The translations under genes and the position numbers were made by a program. From Dryococelus australis (Eukaryota; Arthropoda; Insecta; Phasmatodea; Phasmatidae): a stretch of 64,000 bases of DNA. Positions within the stretch are counted from its first letter, which is position 1; the number at the start of each line of letters is the position of its first letter. The stretch covers positions 286,202,966 to 286,266,965 of the forward strand of contig CM057009.1 of assembly GCA_029891345.1 (NCBI GenBank). The letters run 5' to 3'. The notes under the pieces are model-generated. The model did not search any database. It had not been told where the DNA came from and was given only the letters and a program-made list of their open reading frames with translations. This document shows positions 1 through 11,119 of the stretch, one piece after another.

Positions 1-201
1 GTTGGAAAAATTTTTTGCTCAGACATACTCCTATCAAATATTTTAATATACCACTCTTACAGCTACAATTCGATGACATCAGAAATAACCACACATTAAT
101 TTACAATATTTATTAAATTATTACTTTCAACGACTGTAAAAAGTAATTTAAGTATCATACAAGTCTGCATGAATATTACCGTACAATTTCTCTGTTTATA
201 G

Positions 202-382
202 GTATGGCATCATTTTGTAATAACGTGACTTTGGTTGGCACTATTCCTGAAGCAATGTTTGAAATGAATGAAACTTCTAAGAAAAAGCTGCACATTAGAA
301 TGGCTCAAGGGATAAAAGCTGGTGTTGTCCAACCATTCGACAAAGCAGTATTTTCTTTTTCAGAGGAGGATGAGATCTTCAG
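202..382 (+). CDS. FASN: Fatty acid synthase internal exon (enoyl-reductase C-terminal part)
   Basis: Seen: an open stretch of about 60 codons begins right after a pyrimidine-rich acceptor (AG at 200-201) and ends at a GT donor (383-384). It enters with two bases of a codon and leaves with two bases of an Arg codon. The protein contains KNVT-like CNNVTLVGT followed by AQGIKAGVVQPF, then SEEDEIFR. Known: in animal type I fatty acid synthase the end of the NADPH-dependent enoyl-reductase domain has the same order, a NVTFHG-type strand, a GVVQPL turn and an AFR helix before the GKHIGK strand. Inference: this is one internal exon of that multidomain cytosolic enzyme, which makes palmitate. The next exon was not found in the window, so the gene is either split by a very long intron filled with transposons, or this is a gene fragment. 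The frame and both splice signals look intact. Confidence 0.8.
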
Positions 383-845
383 GTAATAATTGTTTGCATA
401 CACCTGAGAAAATGCATTTAATACTGTTTTCTTTCAGTTAGCTGTAAGTGCAGCAGCTAACAGATAAATGTCACTTAGGCCTATATGATAATTTTATGAT
501 TCTCTGTGCTTTAGAGCTAGGAATTTTCTGTTTTGGTTTAGGCCATTATATCGACAGCATGTTGCAGATTAACTTAGGTTATGGTAGTACACAAATAGTC
601 TGCTTATAATTTTACTGTCCTCATTGTAGGGATTTAAAGATTATAATTTGACTTTAACACTATTGTTGTTATTTTCCCTCATGTACTACAGAATTCAACC
701 TTGGTCTTGTGTATTAAAATGCAGGTATGTTTTAGTTGATTATTTTTTTTGGCAACATAAATTGTTAGTGGTTTTAAAATAAACTGGTGAAGACTTTTGC
801 AGTGATATTAACACTTATTTGAAAGATAAGTAGGAGCCGATAGAC
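383..845 (+). other. Intron-like AT-rich DNA
   Basis: Starts with a good splice donor (GTAATAAT). No open frame, repeat or second fatty acid synthase exon was recognised here. Confidence 0.4.
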
Positions 846-1126
846 CAGTACTGATTGCAGTGCTAATTGTGAATGCAGTTCTGATTTTGGTGCTGATTGC
901 GATTGGGGTGCTAAGTGCAGTACTAATTGCGATTGTGGTTCTATGTGTAGTTCAAAGTGTGGTGCTGATTGCGATTGCGGTGATGTTTGCGATTGTGGTG
1001 CTAAGTGCAGTTCTGATTGCGATTGGTGTGCTAAGTGCTGTGCTGATTGTGGTTGTGGTGCTACATGAGGTGCTAAGTGCGATGCTGAATGAGACTGTGG
1101 TGCTGAGTGCTGTGCTGAGTTTTGTG
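846..1126. repeat. Minisatellite of GTGCTGATTGCGATT-type units
   Basis: Degenerate short units (roughly 9-18 bases) such as GTGCTGATTGCGATTG and GTGCTAAGTGCAGT repeat about 20 times. Because unit lengths are mostly multiples of three, both strands stay open (99 codons on plus, 142 on minus). The translations are low-complexity, hydrophobic V/L/I on plus and S/Q/H/L on minus. I read them as repeat artefacts rather than genes. Confidence 0.85.
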
Positions 1127-1734
1127 CATGTGTATTATTTGGGTAGCAAGTCAAAATAAATTCGTCATATTTTAAATTAAAATTATATAGTCCTACCTCC
1201 AAAAGCTGAAAGGTGAACTTTTATGTAATAATTTCGCTTTAAAAATTTTAAATATATCCTGGTCCCTTGATATATTTCAACATTTCCTGGATGAACTATA
1301 TTTGCACTTAGCAATAAAAGTGTCTAGAACTAAAACACACTCCAACCACGCTTCGCTATTGGTCGATGCACTACTTGAATTTTGTATTGAACATTGCTTC
1401 CCAGTCGGTCGTCGCGTGAAAAAGGACTCTTCATACAGACCACCCTTTCAAGCCAACGAATATTTTGAAAATAGTTGAAAACTCGAATGCAGAATCGACA
1501 CTGGCAACAACCAGCTAGTAATGATGCAGGTCTCAGCTTCATGGTCGCCGAAGTCAAAAGACAGGCCTTCGTATTTGAAATTCATCTTCGTGTTTTAGGA
1601 GCACTCTGAGAACACTCACATACTCATTTGCCACAGAAGAAAACATGCATGTACTTACATAACAATATGTTATTTAAATATGTCTGCAGGCACATGTATG
1701 TATAAGTATAGAAATTTAAATTAAATCTATATTC
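1127..1734. other. No gene recognised
   Basis: Slightly GC-richer around 1330-1600, with short open frames on the minus strand that resemble nothing I know. The last 100 bases already drift into the TA-rich repeat that follows. Confidence 0.3.
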
Positions 1735-1970
1735 CTGTATTTATAAACCTATACATATACATAATTATGTATACAATCATTTGAAAATAATGTTGTATTT
1801 ACATGCTCATATACCTATACCTATACATATTAAATTGACAATTATTTCATATTTACAAACTTATATACCTATACCTACACATAAATATGTATAAAATAAA
1901 TTAAAAATAATTTTATATTTACATACTCATAAAACTGTACCTATACATAATTATGTATAAAATATATTCA
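1735..1970. repeat. AT-rich tandem repeat, about 62-bp period, about 4 copies
   Basis: The anchor ACCTATACMTAYACATA recurs at about 1747, 1812, 1867 and 1934. Each is followed by an ATGTATA...AAAATAATNTTRTATTTACA block. Copies differ by substitutions and small indels. Confidence 0.8.
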
Positions 1971-1976
1971 ATATAT

Positions 1977-2375
1977 GCATCTAATATGGTGGTAGTAGTC
2001 GGTAATCTTATGTATTTGTTGACTTGAGTATTTATAGGTTTTTTCAAGGTCATTCAAGGTCTGTGACTTCATATGATTGCTGACTTTAGAGTATTTTTCT
2101 CGAGTTTTTGTTTTCAAAGTCATTTAAGGTCGTGGGGTCAAGGTCGAGGTATTCTGCATCTAATATGGTAGCAGTAGTTAGTTATGTTATATGGTTGTGA
2201 ACTTTTGTGTATTTTATTTAGAGTTTTCGTTTTCTAGGTCATTCAAGGCCATGGGGTCAAAGTTTATGTAGTCTGCATCTAATACGATGGTAGTAGATCT
2301 GTAATGTAATATGCTCGTTCACTTGATGAAGGCCAATGTCATGGGTCAGGGGTCAAAGGTCAATTGGTAATAGAC
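1977..2375. repeat. Complex tandem repeat carrying AGGTCA half-sites
   Basis: The anchor GCATCTAATAYGRTGG/GCATCTAATATGGT recurs at 1977, 2156 and 2275. Each copy is followed by a GACTT...TATTT...GAGTTTTYGTTTTC block and then AAGGTC-rich sequence. The first unit appears internally duplicated. The half-site strings (for example TCAAGGTCA at 2044) occur at comparable places in each unit. Confidence 0.75.
2343..2362 (+). promoter_or_regulatory. Triple DR1 nuclear-receptor half-site array
   Basis: Three hexamers in direct orientation, each separated by one base: GGGTCA g GGGTCA a AGGTCA. Known: a direct repeat with one-base spacing (DR1) is the classic site for HNF4, RXR/USP and COUP-type receptors. 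In addition, TCAAGGTCA (2044-2052) and TCAAGGTCG (2138-2146) upstream fit monomeric FTZ-F1/ERR sites. Whether any receptor uses them is inference, since they lie inside a tandem repeat. Confidence 0.5.
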
Positions 2376-2781
2376 ACTAGCTTCCATGATGTTTGATAGG
2401 TGTTGTCTACCAAGATGGCGCTCGCCTACCAAGTTAACTGACTGCGTATTAGCGAGGGGGTGGAGACCTGCCGCCTAATTTTCTCTGTGGGGGATGTGGA
2501 GGTAACCTCGGGAAATTTTATTTTAATAATAAATTTTTTATAAATTAAAAATAATTCTTTAGTTATAATTGCCAACCTATAGAGCTGATGGTTAGGTCTG
2601 ACTCCAATTCTGTATTCTGTGTATCGATCTGGCAAACCCTAAGCCAATAAACCAATATGGCCACCACTGCTCTGTCGGTCCTAAGGAAGTCCCTAAAATT
2701 ACTTAACTTGGGCGAAAATAGTCTTTGAGGGGCTTTTGCCATTATTTTGCAAATATGGCGGTCGGATGAGTCACAATCCGA
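2376..2781. other. No gene recognised
   Basis: Contains AAGATGGCGC-like (2413) and AATATGGCGG-like (2755) strings that resemble YY1 sites. The short open frames show no recognisable protein. Confidence 0.3.
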
Positions 2782-2969
2782 ATCCGGTGCAGGCTCGGAC
2801 GTAGGGCGGGGCGAGCGGAGCCGTCGCGTCGCCCCTGGCGCGAAGATGACGAGGGCGCCAAAATCAGACGAGACGATAATTTTTTTTCCTGCAATCATAG
2901 TGGAAATTTTGCACACACATAGGTATTTGAAAACATGAACTGCTGATAATGTTGGCAGATCAAGATTGG

Positions 2970-2979
2970 TATAAAAAGG
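2970..2979 (+). promoter_or_regulatory. TATA box near the left end of the hAT element
   Basis: TATAAAAAGG sits about 180 bases inside the left terminus, just downstream of a CpG-rich block (2790-2870). A GTGAGC splice-donor-like string follows at 3058. It is placed where a transposase promoter would be expected, but there is no proof of activity. Confidence 0.35.
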
Positions 2980-4342
2980 GCACAAAATCGAGAAGTGTTT
3001 ACGAATGTGGGTAGTTGTAAAAACTGTGCTGCACTCTGTTGATGAAATGGACTAATTGGTGAGCTGCTGAACATATGCAGGCCTAACGCTTAGTGTGTTC
3101 TGTGCCTTGTAGTTCAAAATACGTGATGTAGTTACCGTTTGGAAATGGGCAACAGTATCATCGAGTATGCTTTGTTTTAAGAGTTTGTCTGTATTCTGAG
3201 AATTAGTTGTTGATTAACCGTATTTACAGATGGACATTGTGATCTCACACTATATAATTTTGTGATTGTTAATCTTAAGCAAGAATGGGATTTCATTATT
3301 TGTCATCTAATGCACTAGGTCAATGAAATAAATTATTCCCTTTTTTTGTGTACGTACATAAGTTTTGTTTATAGCCTACGCTGTTCACAGTAACGTGGGC
3401 ACTTTTTAGGACCCTGCTCAGATTTTCCATTCAGCCAGTTTTTGTCCTTCTGCAACTTTTCAATATAAAAAGTGCTGTCCGAGGTGTGAGAAACAGTCTA
3501 ATAAACACGGTGTTAACATTCCACTGCTCTAAAAAGTTAACTTCTGAGGCCACCATTGAGTATATTTATATGTTATGTTTTTGAGTATGATATAGGCCTA
3601 TTACCCTGTCACATGATGAGATTATCACTGCACCCACTAATGATATACCGAAATATATCGCGTAGTTGTGGATTCCTTACAAGATAACACAATATAAATT
3701 ATTACAAATTACAGTTATCCCAGTTAATAATATTTTTACAATGTATAAAATCATGCTAAATAGGGTTCTTGTATGGACATCTGTGTTTAAAAATTCTCAA
3801 ATTTAAACAAAAATGTTCAAAAGTTTTAATTTTTTTTTCTGGTTCCTCTTATAAAGCATTATAAGATTACCTAAATGGGTCTCAACACAAACTACATTAA
3901 TGCTTTATATTCTTTGCACATAGCATTGTAACGCATTTATCAATAGTTAGAGGCCCTGCCATTTCGAGTTATAAAAGAACAATCTCGCTAGACTTCGCAA
4001 GCCTGTGCTTCCTAAAGTGCCACAGTAGAGGTCGTTCATTAACTGGTTGTTGCCACACTTGGGCCTCACACTCCTGTTCGACTTAGTCTCTCAGAGTTAG
4101 GTCAACCGAGGGCTGTTGGTTCAAAGTTCTTAGAGGCGTGTAAGACGAATGAATGTCCAATGACGTATGTGATAGCAGCATAAACTTTAATGATGCGTAA
4201 CTCACTTCTGAATTATTTTGAAAAATGACAGGGTCTTTACCAATAATATTTTTTACTGTCAGTATGCATATAAAATTAATTGTTTTATTTCTAGGCAAGA
4301 TATGCGATAGGAATGAATAAATTTGGACAGAAGAAATGATCT

Positions 4343-5767
4343 TGGAGTAGTTAACATAAATGACCACTTTTTAGGATTTCGAAACTCCAGTAATTGTACA
4401 GGAGAAGGCTTGTCAGAACTAATGTTTAGAAAATTAGCCGAAAATGGACTAAGATTAGAAGACTACCGTGGCCAGGGATATGACAATGGTGCCAATATAT
4501 GAGGTAAAAACAAAGATGTCGAAGCAAAAATTCTTCTACTGAATACAAGAGCATTATGTGTGCATTGTGGACTTAATTATTTGATTTTAGTGGTTTCATA
4601 CGCAGCTTAATCATAAACTATTTCTATCACACAACTTGGTGTTCTACAGAAAATATATGTGTTGCTCTCAACTTATTTTCAACGTTGTGAAATTTTGAAC
4701 AATCATGTGGCAAGCCTCACTGTTAAACTACTAAATGCTACTCGCTTGGAAAGAAGAAATGATAGTATCAATGCTATTAGATATCAGGTAAACAATGTGT
4801 GTAATGCTCCAATTGCAGTGTTTGAATAAAGTCTAACAGTTGCTGGTTTGATGTACGAAACACACTCTTTAGCGGACCGTTTAATGAAATTTGCATTTTT
4901 GAGTTCTCTTGTTGTATGGTACGATATTTTTTATTATGTAAACACTGTGAGCAAATCAATGCAAAGCCTATTGATGGATATTTGTACTGTCACCATTTTA
5001 ATCAAGAGTTGTATGTAGTATGTATCTTCCTACAGAAAAATGCAGTTATAAATGCAAAAGAGCTAGCAGGTACGTTAGGAGCTGACGCTTCGTTTGGAGT
5101 TCCAACTGACACACAAAGAAAGAAGAGCCAGTTTGAATATGAAGGCCTTGACGAGTCAGCAAATGTTAGTCGAGAAGAACAGTTTAAACGCAATTTTTTC
5201 TATGTCACATTTGATGCTGCACTAGCATCGTTGAAACAACGGTTTCAGCAACTCTAAGAACACAAAAAATTTTGGGAATTTTTGTATGACTTGTGCCAAC
5301 CCCCAAAACAATTAGACAATGTTCAAGAGGCTGATAAGAATTTATTGGACAAGTGTATGTTATTGCAAACAGCTCAAACCAACACCAATGGAAGTCATTC
5401 GAATATTAATGGCTTTGGGAAGAATTAAAACACTTCCAGTGATTTGTAACCATCATCTGTGAAGAGTGCTTCTAAAAAAGTTTTACAATATATGGAAGGA
5501 TAAAATATGGGTGCTACATTTCCTCATATCTGGGTGTCGCTTCGAGTATTGCTGACTTTACCAGTGACAGTGGCTAACTATGAACACAGTTTTTCGAAGT
5601 TAAAATTGATCAAGACTTATCTTCGATCTACTATGAGTGACAAACGGCTCTCATCGTTGGCGATATTGTCCACAGAGTATGACATAATTCGCAAGATTGA
5701 CCTTTCTTCATCTAATACCTCAATTACCCAGGCTAAGGCAAGAATATCCCCATTTATAGGGCAATGA
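4343..5767 (+). pseudogene. hAT transposase (DUF4371 type) pseudogene
   Basis: Pieces in several frames follow the family order. At about 4345-4620 there is HFLGF, then TGEGLSELM, then DYRGQGYDNGANI, followed at once by a stop and then LCVHCGLN. This is the RNase-H-like core, in which GQGYDNGANM is a hallmark. At 4640-4830 come a stretch resembling LQKIYVLLS and NDSINAIRYQ. At 5035-5257 come AKELAGTLGAD, RKKSQFEYE and ALASLKQRFQQL. At 5507-5767 lies the C-terminal dimerisation domain with TVANYEHSFSKLKLIKTYLR and RLSSLAILS. At least three in-frame stops and several frame changes make it non-functional. Known: the enzyme cuts and reinserts the element through a DDE catalytic core. The N-terminal zinc finger (TTF/BED type) is missing or unrecognisable. 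Confidence 0.85.
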
Positions 5768-6262
5768 AGTGTACATAAATGTGTAATTTGATTTGTATAT
5801 TAACATAATATATTTAATGGTAGATCAGAGCGAATCTCTTCTTCACTGATGTTACAATATTAGCAAAAATATTACAGGTATTATTTCCCAGTACTGAAAA
5901 CAAAAATTATTGACTGTTGCTAATATAAGTTCATTTACCCGTTGCATAGTAGTTGTGTGTGTAAGAATTATTATGGAGCCTTAGTTATGTACTAACAAAA
6001 TTTGGTGACAGCAACAAGATGTATGGAGAATCAGGCAAGGGTATGGCAATAAATTTAACACATTATGGTGATTACATAAACGTGACATTGGTTTTGTATA
6101 TCAACAGTACATAGTAAATACTAGTCATGCAAATGTTATTTGTTATTTTTTTTAAACGATAGTGCATTTATATTCCAATAATTTTAATTTTAAATGAGAA
6201 AAATGCGGGGGCGGATCAAGTGCCCCACGCCCCAGGCGCCGAATGATCTAAGGTCGGCCCTG

Positions 6263-6641
6263 ATCCGCTACCAGACGCCGATGTGCGTCAACGAACAATT
6301 CCCTATTACTCGAGCCCTTTAAGAACCCTGCAGTTAACCAGTGTACACTATTAATAGCTATGATGTTTTTGTTTATCACTGTTGGCCACCATGTATGCAT
6401 ACCTTTGGAAATAATGCTGTAGGTCTGATCACAATTCTATAATTAAATATAACATTTTAGATTCACAATATTACCTAATATTATTTTGCTTGACTAAATG
6501 TTACTATAAATCTTTTCAAATCATTATTTTTAGAGCTTGGTTAAAAACTAATTGAAACTGTGTGTTCAATTTTTAATGTAATTGTACTTTACTCGCTGCT
6601 AATAACTGGTTGCATTAAACGTATAGAATTATTTAACTATT
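6263..6641. other. Spacer between hAT element and gypsy element
   Basis: Contains the right hAT target duplication (6263-6270), then AT-rich sequence. A 5' LTR of the following gypsy element should be here, but I found no copy of it downstream of env. Confidence 0.35.
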
Positions 6642-7500
6642 ATGAAAAGCGTTTTTGATTCAGAAAGATATAATTTCGGCAACACCAATTTACCACAAAT
6701 TTCAATTCACTTCTCTGACAGTGAGGTTAAGGCAGAATACGAAGTTTGTGCTTCGAAGATTTTTCCCTTGATAGAAATTGTTGAAAATTTGGAATACCAG
6801 CAAAGTGCCTTAAATTATGCTAGAATTAATAAAGATTGGCTCACCTTGATCGACGGGCAAAGAATCTTATTAACTCGTCAAGTGAGGCCCTGTCTGACAC
6901 ACAGGTTGCATCCCTGCAGCATGTTATTGAACAAGTAGCTGTACTAACTGTAAATGTTAATCGGGCAGTAAGTAATGTCTCTCTCTCGTTACTATCACAC
7001 AGCAGGAAAGTGCTGCTGATAGTGTGTCAGACCAAGTAAGAACTTTTATTAATCTCCGAAGGTCCTTCCACATCTCACAACCAAAACCAAGTTTAAGGCC
7101 TATCCCCTTCTACCACATGTCCTATTTCCACATTCTCACCTGTTTTAAATACAGGCGCTGGTATCACAACACATGTTTCCACTGCTCACACACTTAGACT
7201 TACTCCCACATCCATGCTTGTATCCAGAGTTAATATAATTCTACAGCTTGTCCAAGTGCATATCATACACCCTCATCTGTTTTTGGAAAAATTCCACACC
7301 ACCTTGAACGCATACTAAAATATTTAGCCTTAACAGATGGATTAGACATATCCACGATTTTGGAGTTTTTGAAAATCATAGTTCAGTTACATCAGAGTCA
7401 CACAGTACCAGAACCTCAATTACTAGAGGTTATTAATTTGTGTCGTGTATCTTTTCCTAATGTCGTGGATGTTAGAAAAGTAAATACCCCTCATGTATAA
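6642..7500 (+). pseudogene. gag: gypsy gag remnant
   Basis: It starts with an ATG open frame of 98 codons and continues in another frame (6836-7036) with helical, coiled-coil-like sequence (ALSDTQVASLQHVIEQV). A later open stretch at about 7300-7497 contains LERILKYLALTDGLDI and LEFLKIIVQL, which resemble the capsid-type helices of insect gypsy Gag proteins. No zinc knuckle was seen, as is usual for the env-bearing insect gypsy group. Assignment rests mainly on position just before the protease. Several stops and at least two frame changes are present. Confidence 0.55.
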
Positions 7501-9262
7501 GTAAATGTGGTTTCTTTCTCTGATGGCACACTCTTTTATTCAGGTTCTGAGTGTACTATTATTTCCAAAATTTTACTTGAATTAAATCTCATAAAGTCAG
7601 TTGAAGAGAACCATTTGAAATGTTTCACAACTTCTAAAGCTCCATTGCCTATTTCTTGCTATGTTGTGCTGTAATCTCTCATTTTCCTTGGTGGTAAAAT
7701 GTCTCGTTGCTGATGAGTTAAGCTTAGATTTTATCATTGAAGCAGATTTCATGAGAAAAAAAAAAAGGTCTAGTACTAGATATTCAAGAGCAACACATTC
7801 TTTTTTTAAATTTGCCTCAAAAAATAAAATATCCTTTTTAGGTTATCATGGTCCTTTTACTGATTCTGAAATTAATGCAGGTTGTGAAATGAAAGTTTCC
7901 GAAAATCCTTTTGCTCATTTGTCTGTTTCTGAGCAAGATAAGCTTCAGAAATTGTGTGATCAGTTTCCTAATGTTTTGACCTCTAAGTTAGGTCTCACTA
8001 AAATGCTGGAATACGAAATCAAACTTTGGACCAGGAACTCCATTTTAGGAGTTATTGAAATTACAGGTGCAGGACACAATTGATGAGGGAGTTATTGAAC
8101 AATCCACTTCGCAGTATGCTAGTCCTGCTTTCCTCGTCCCTAAATCCATTGGGAATCATAGCGTGGTAATTGATTACCGCAAACTAAATCAGAAAGTTGA
8201 AATTGAATCTCTGCCTTTACCGGACTTGCACTCTGCCTTTCTTTGGTTTAGTTAGGCCAAAATGTTTACTGCTATAGATCTAAATGCAGCTTACCACCAA
8301 ATTCCTCTTAGTAAAGAATCTAAGACCATAACTAGTTTCTGTGTGCCGTGGAATTTATACCAATTCACTCGTGTTCGTTTTGGCTTAGCAACAGGTGAAC
8401 AAGTACTTACTAGGCTCCTAGCCCAAACATAAAATTTAAATTTTTTTCCAATTTTCTTGATGGTCTGGATGTTTATTCAGAAAAAAATTGAGGAACATTT
8501 AACTCACCTAGAAGAAGTATTTTCCAGATTAAAAAGGCAGGTTTAACTGTAAACCCGGCCAAGGTTAAATTTGATATACCTGAAATTTCCTTTCTGGGAG
8601 ACAATATTTCCAGTCAGGGCATTTCCATTGACCCAGAAAGAACTAAGGCCATTCAAAATTTCCCTCAACCTAGAGATGCAAAGGGCATAGCCCACTTTAT
8701 TGACATGGTTCAGTTCTTTGGCAAATTTAAACAGAATTTAGCAGAGAAATCTGCACCCATCAACCATTTACTTAGGAATAATGCTAAATTTGAGTGGGGT
8801 GCAGACCAACAAAATGCTTTCGAAACCCTAAATTCAGACATAATTAATCCTCTTGTTTTGTGTATGGCTGATTTCTTAAAGCAGTTTATCTTGCAGACAG
8901 TTGCATCAGGTTTGGCAGTTGGTGCAGTTTTACTACAGGAAATTGATGGAGTAAGTCAACCGATTGCTTTCGCCTCACACACCTTGACACATCAGGAAAG
9001 AAAAGCATTTACAATTTATGAATGAGAGTGTTTAGCTGTGGTCTTTGAAGTTGATAAATTTCGTGAGTACCTTGAACATTCAGAATTTTTGCTTGAATCT
9101 TATAATCAAGCTTTATCATGGCTCTTAGAACACCCATGCCAGTTAGGGAAGATAGGTTGTTGGGTGATAAAAATTTCTTCACTAAAATTTAAAGTATATT
9201 TGATTAAAGATACCTAGAATGTTGTAGCAGATGCGCTCTCACACATGTTCGAAGGAACTAAG
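7500..9262 (+). pseudogene. pol: gypsy pol: protease, reverse transcriptase, RNase H (broken)
   Basis: The protease is recognised by a SGSECTII string at about 7545 with Tyr where the active-site Asp belongs, then LVVKCLVADEL and FIIEADFM. The reverse transcriptase fingers and palm follow: GVIEQSTSQYASPAFLVPK and VVIDYRKLN (8085-8190), then AIDLNAAYHQIPL (8270-8310) and FGLATGEQVLTRL. The catalytic YLDD motif appears as FLDG near 8455, so one catalytic Asp is lost. Downstream are NPAKVKF, PERTKA-type and KFEWG strings. RNase H begins at 8855 (FILQTVASGLAVGAVLLQE), with SQPIAFASHTLT and, after an in-frame stop at 9023, ECLAVVFEVDKF and VVADALSHMF. Known role: copying element RNA into DNA. The many stops and the altered active sites make it dead. 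Confidence 0.88.
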
Positions 9263-9499
9263 ATATTGGAAGAAAGTGATAATTTTGTAACTTGCAATAT
9301 TTTGACTGAATTCCCTTTGGCTTTTAATAACATTAAACATTACCAAAACAATATCCTTAATTAAAATCTGTTATTCAAAATTTACTGTCTGGTGTTGAAC
9401 AAAAACTCTATTCCTTGTCTAAAGGTGTCTTAATATGCAAATCTCATGACAACAGAAAACACATTGTTTTACCTAACTTTTAAAAAGTATGGTGTTTGA

Positions 9500-10537
9500 G
9501 TATTTTCATTCATCTCCTGTAGGTTGATACCTAGGTATTTATAAGACCATTCAGGCAATCAGAAAAAAAAATATTTGGAAGAAAATGAATGTTGAAATTG
9601 CAGATAGAGTAAAGATGTATACCTTATGTGCCATGAGCAAACCTGTGCAAAATATTCATTTAGGATTTCTCACTTCTGAAATTGCAGAGAGGCCAATGCG
9701 AAAGTTTTTTTATTGATTTTGTTCGAACTTACCTCGTACTAAATCTGGTCATACTATGCTTTTGGTTTGTGTAGATGCATTTTCCAATTTTGTGTGGTTA
9801 ATAAATACCCTTCAGAAAAGCTACTGCATTTACTACTATACATGCAAGCCCTTCAGGGGAATATATTTCAGAATTTTGGTATTCCTTCATCAATAGTTTC
9901 TGATAAAAGTTCTCAATTTGTGTCCAAACCTTTCAAAAAAATGTGTTTTTATTTTGGAATCAAACATATTACTCTGTACCTGTACAATCCACCTTCCTCG
10001 CATGCGGAGTCTTTTAATAGAAACCTCCGTTCTGCCCTTATTGGATTTCATGCGCAGGATCAGACGAATTGGGTAGAAATTTACATTGGCTCCAGATGGC
10101 TTTCAATTATGCACAACATGAAGCTCTCAAGTCAACCCCATTAAAGTTAGTTTACTTACTTGCCAAACAATCCATTGTCTAATTTTTGGGAACTTAGTGA
10201 TTTGCTTCCAGATGATGTCAGCAATATAAGGGATTTCTGGGCTTCTGCCCTTAAGAATCTGAAATCTGCTCATGAAAGGGTGTGTGAGCTGTATAATGCT
10301 AATAGAGTTCAAAATCCATTTACAGTAGCTGAGTTGGTGTTGTTAAGACAACTCATCCTATCAGTAAGGCCATTGATAATAAAATGGAAAAGTTGTCATT
10401 CTGTTGGGCTGGTCCTTATAGGATCCAGTGATTTTAAATCCATCACAGCCAGGCTGTCTAATTCCGAAACTGGAGCTTGTGTTACGCGCGCACACATAGC
10501 CCATTTGAAGAAATGTTATCCAAAGGTTTCTACTTGA
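9500..10537 (+). pseudogene. pol: gypsy integrase (broken)
   Basis: A zinc-binding-domain remnant appears at about 9520-9670. The DDE core is recognised from FRTYL..TKSGHTMLLV-like sequence in shifted frames (9715-9790). The 9767-10144 frame then contains FQNFGIPSSIVSDKSSQF (second Asp in SDKSSQF) and SSHAESFNRNLRSAL (catalytic Glu in HAESFNR). The C-terminal part at 10160-10537 has HERVCELYNANR and, near its end, VTRAHIAHLKKCYP, as in insect gypsy integrases. Known role: insertion of the cDNA into the genome. Stops and frameshifts interrupt it at several points. Confidence 0.82.
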
Positions 10538-11119
10538 GATTTGAGTGTTTGGGTACTACAGGCCCTACCTACCAGTTATCGTTATTTATTTTCTTGGAGC
10601 ACTCCGCAAAACAAAAAAATATCATTGTATCTATATTGTTCAGTAAGTTTTATCTTGCCCCCAGACCTTTGCCTCGGTAGTGTATTGATCATCCACTCTA
10701 CAGCGTTTATATAGGGTCTTCCAATTCGTTTCATTTTACATGTGTTACAGGCCTAATAAAAATAAAAAACCATGGCACTAGTTTTTAAGAATTTCGTTGC
10801 GCGACCTTGTAAAATATTTTATTGATGTTGTTTGTATAAAACTCATGTTGGACTGTTTTGGGACTACCAGTTCTTGTTGATAGGGTTGTTCTTGCATTAA
10901 AAATTGCGGTGCTAGTTAAAATGTGTAATATGGTTAGTTATTTGGGAGTTATTATTTTTGTTCTAGTGCACACCATCTTTTCTTGGTGAGAGAATATTGT
11001 GCCCTCGTGGACTTCAGCATGTCTCTGGTTTTCTTTGTGCTTGTTTTGGCACCCTTCTGCTCTTCAGTAATAGCAACCACTCTTAACACTGGTGCAGTTT
11101 TTGAAAAGTCAGATGACAT

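Larger units (their letters stand above)
2790..6262 (+). mobile_element. hAT-family DNA transposon, degraded, about 3.5 kb
   Basis: The left end reads CAGGCTCGGACGTAG and the right end, on the opposite strand, reads CAGGGCCGACCTTAG. Both run into GC-rich subterminal sequence containing GGCGCC, as is typical of the hAT group with ZMYM/KIAA-type (DUF4371) transposases. Flanking octamers ATCCGGTG (2782-2789) and ATCCGCTA (6263-6270) match at 6 of 8 positions, fitting the 8-bp hAT target duplication. The transposase remnant lies inside at 4343-5767 in the matching orientation. The first 1.5 kb inside the left end has no recognisable transposase N-terminus. Confidence 0.72.

Noticed and set aside
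774-1202. 142-codon minus-strand frame rich in Ser, Gln, His and Leu
   Set aside because: It is the translation of the minisatellite. The opposite strand is open too, and composition, not a protein, explains both.
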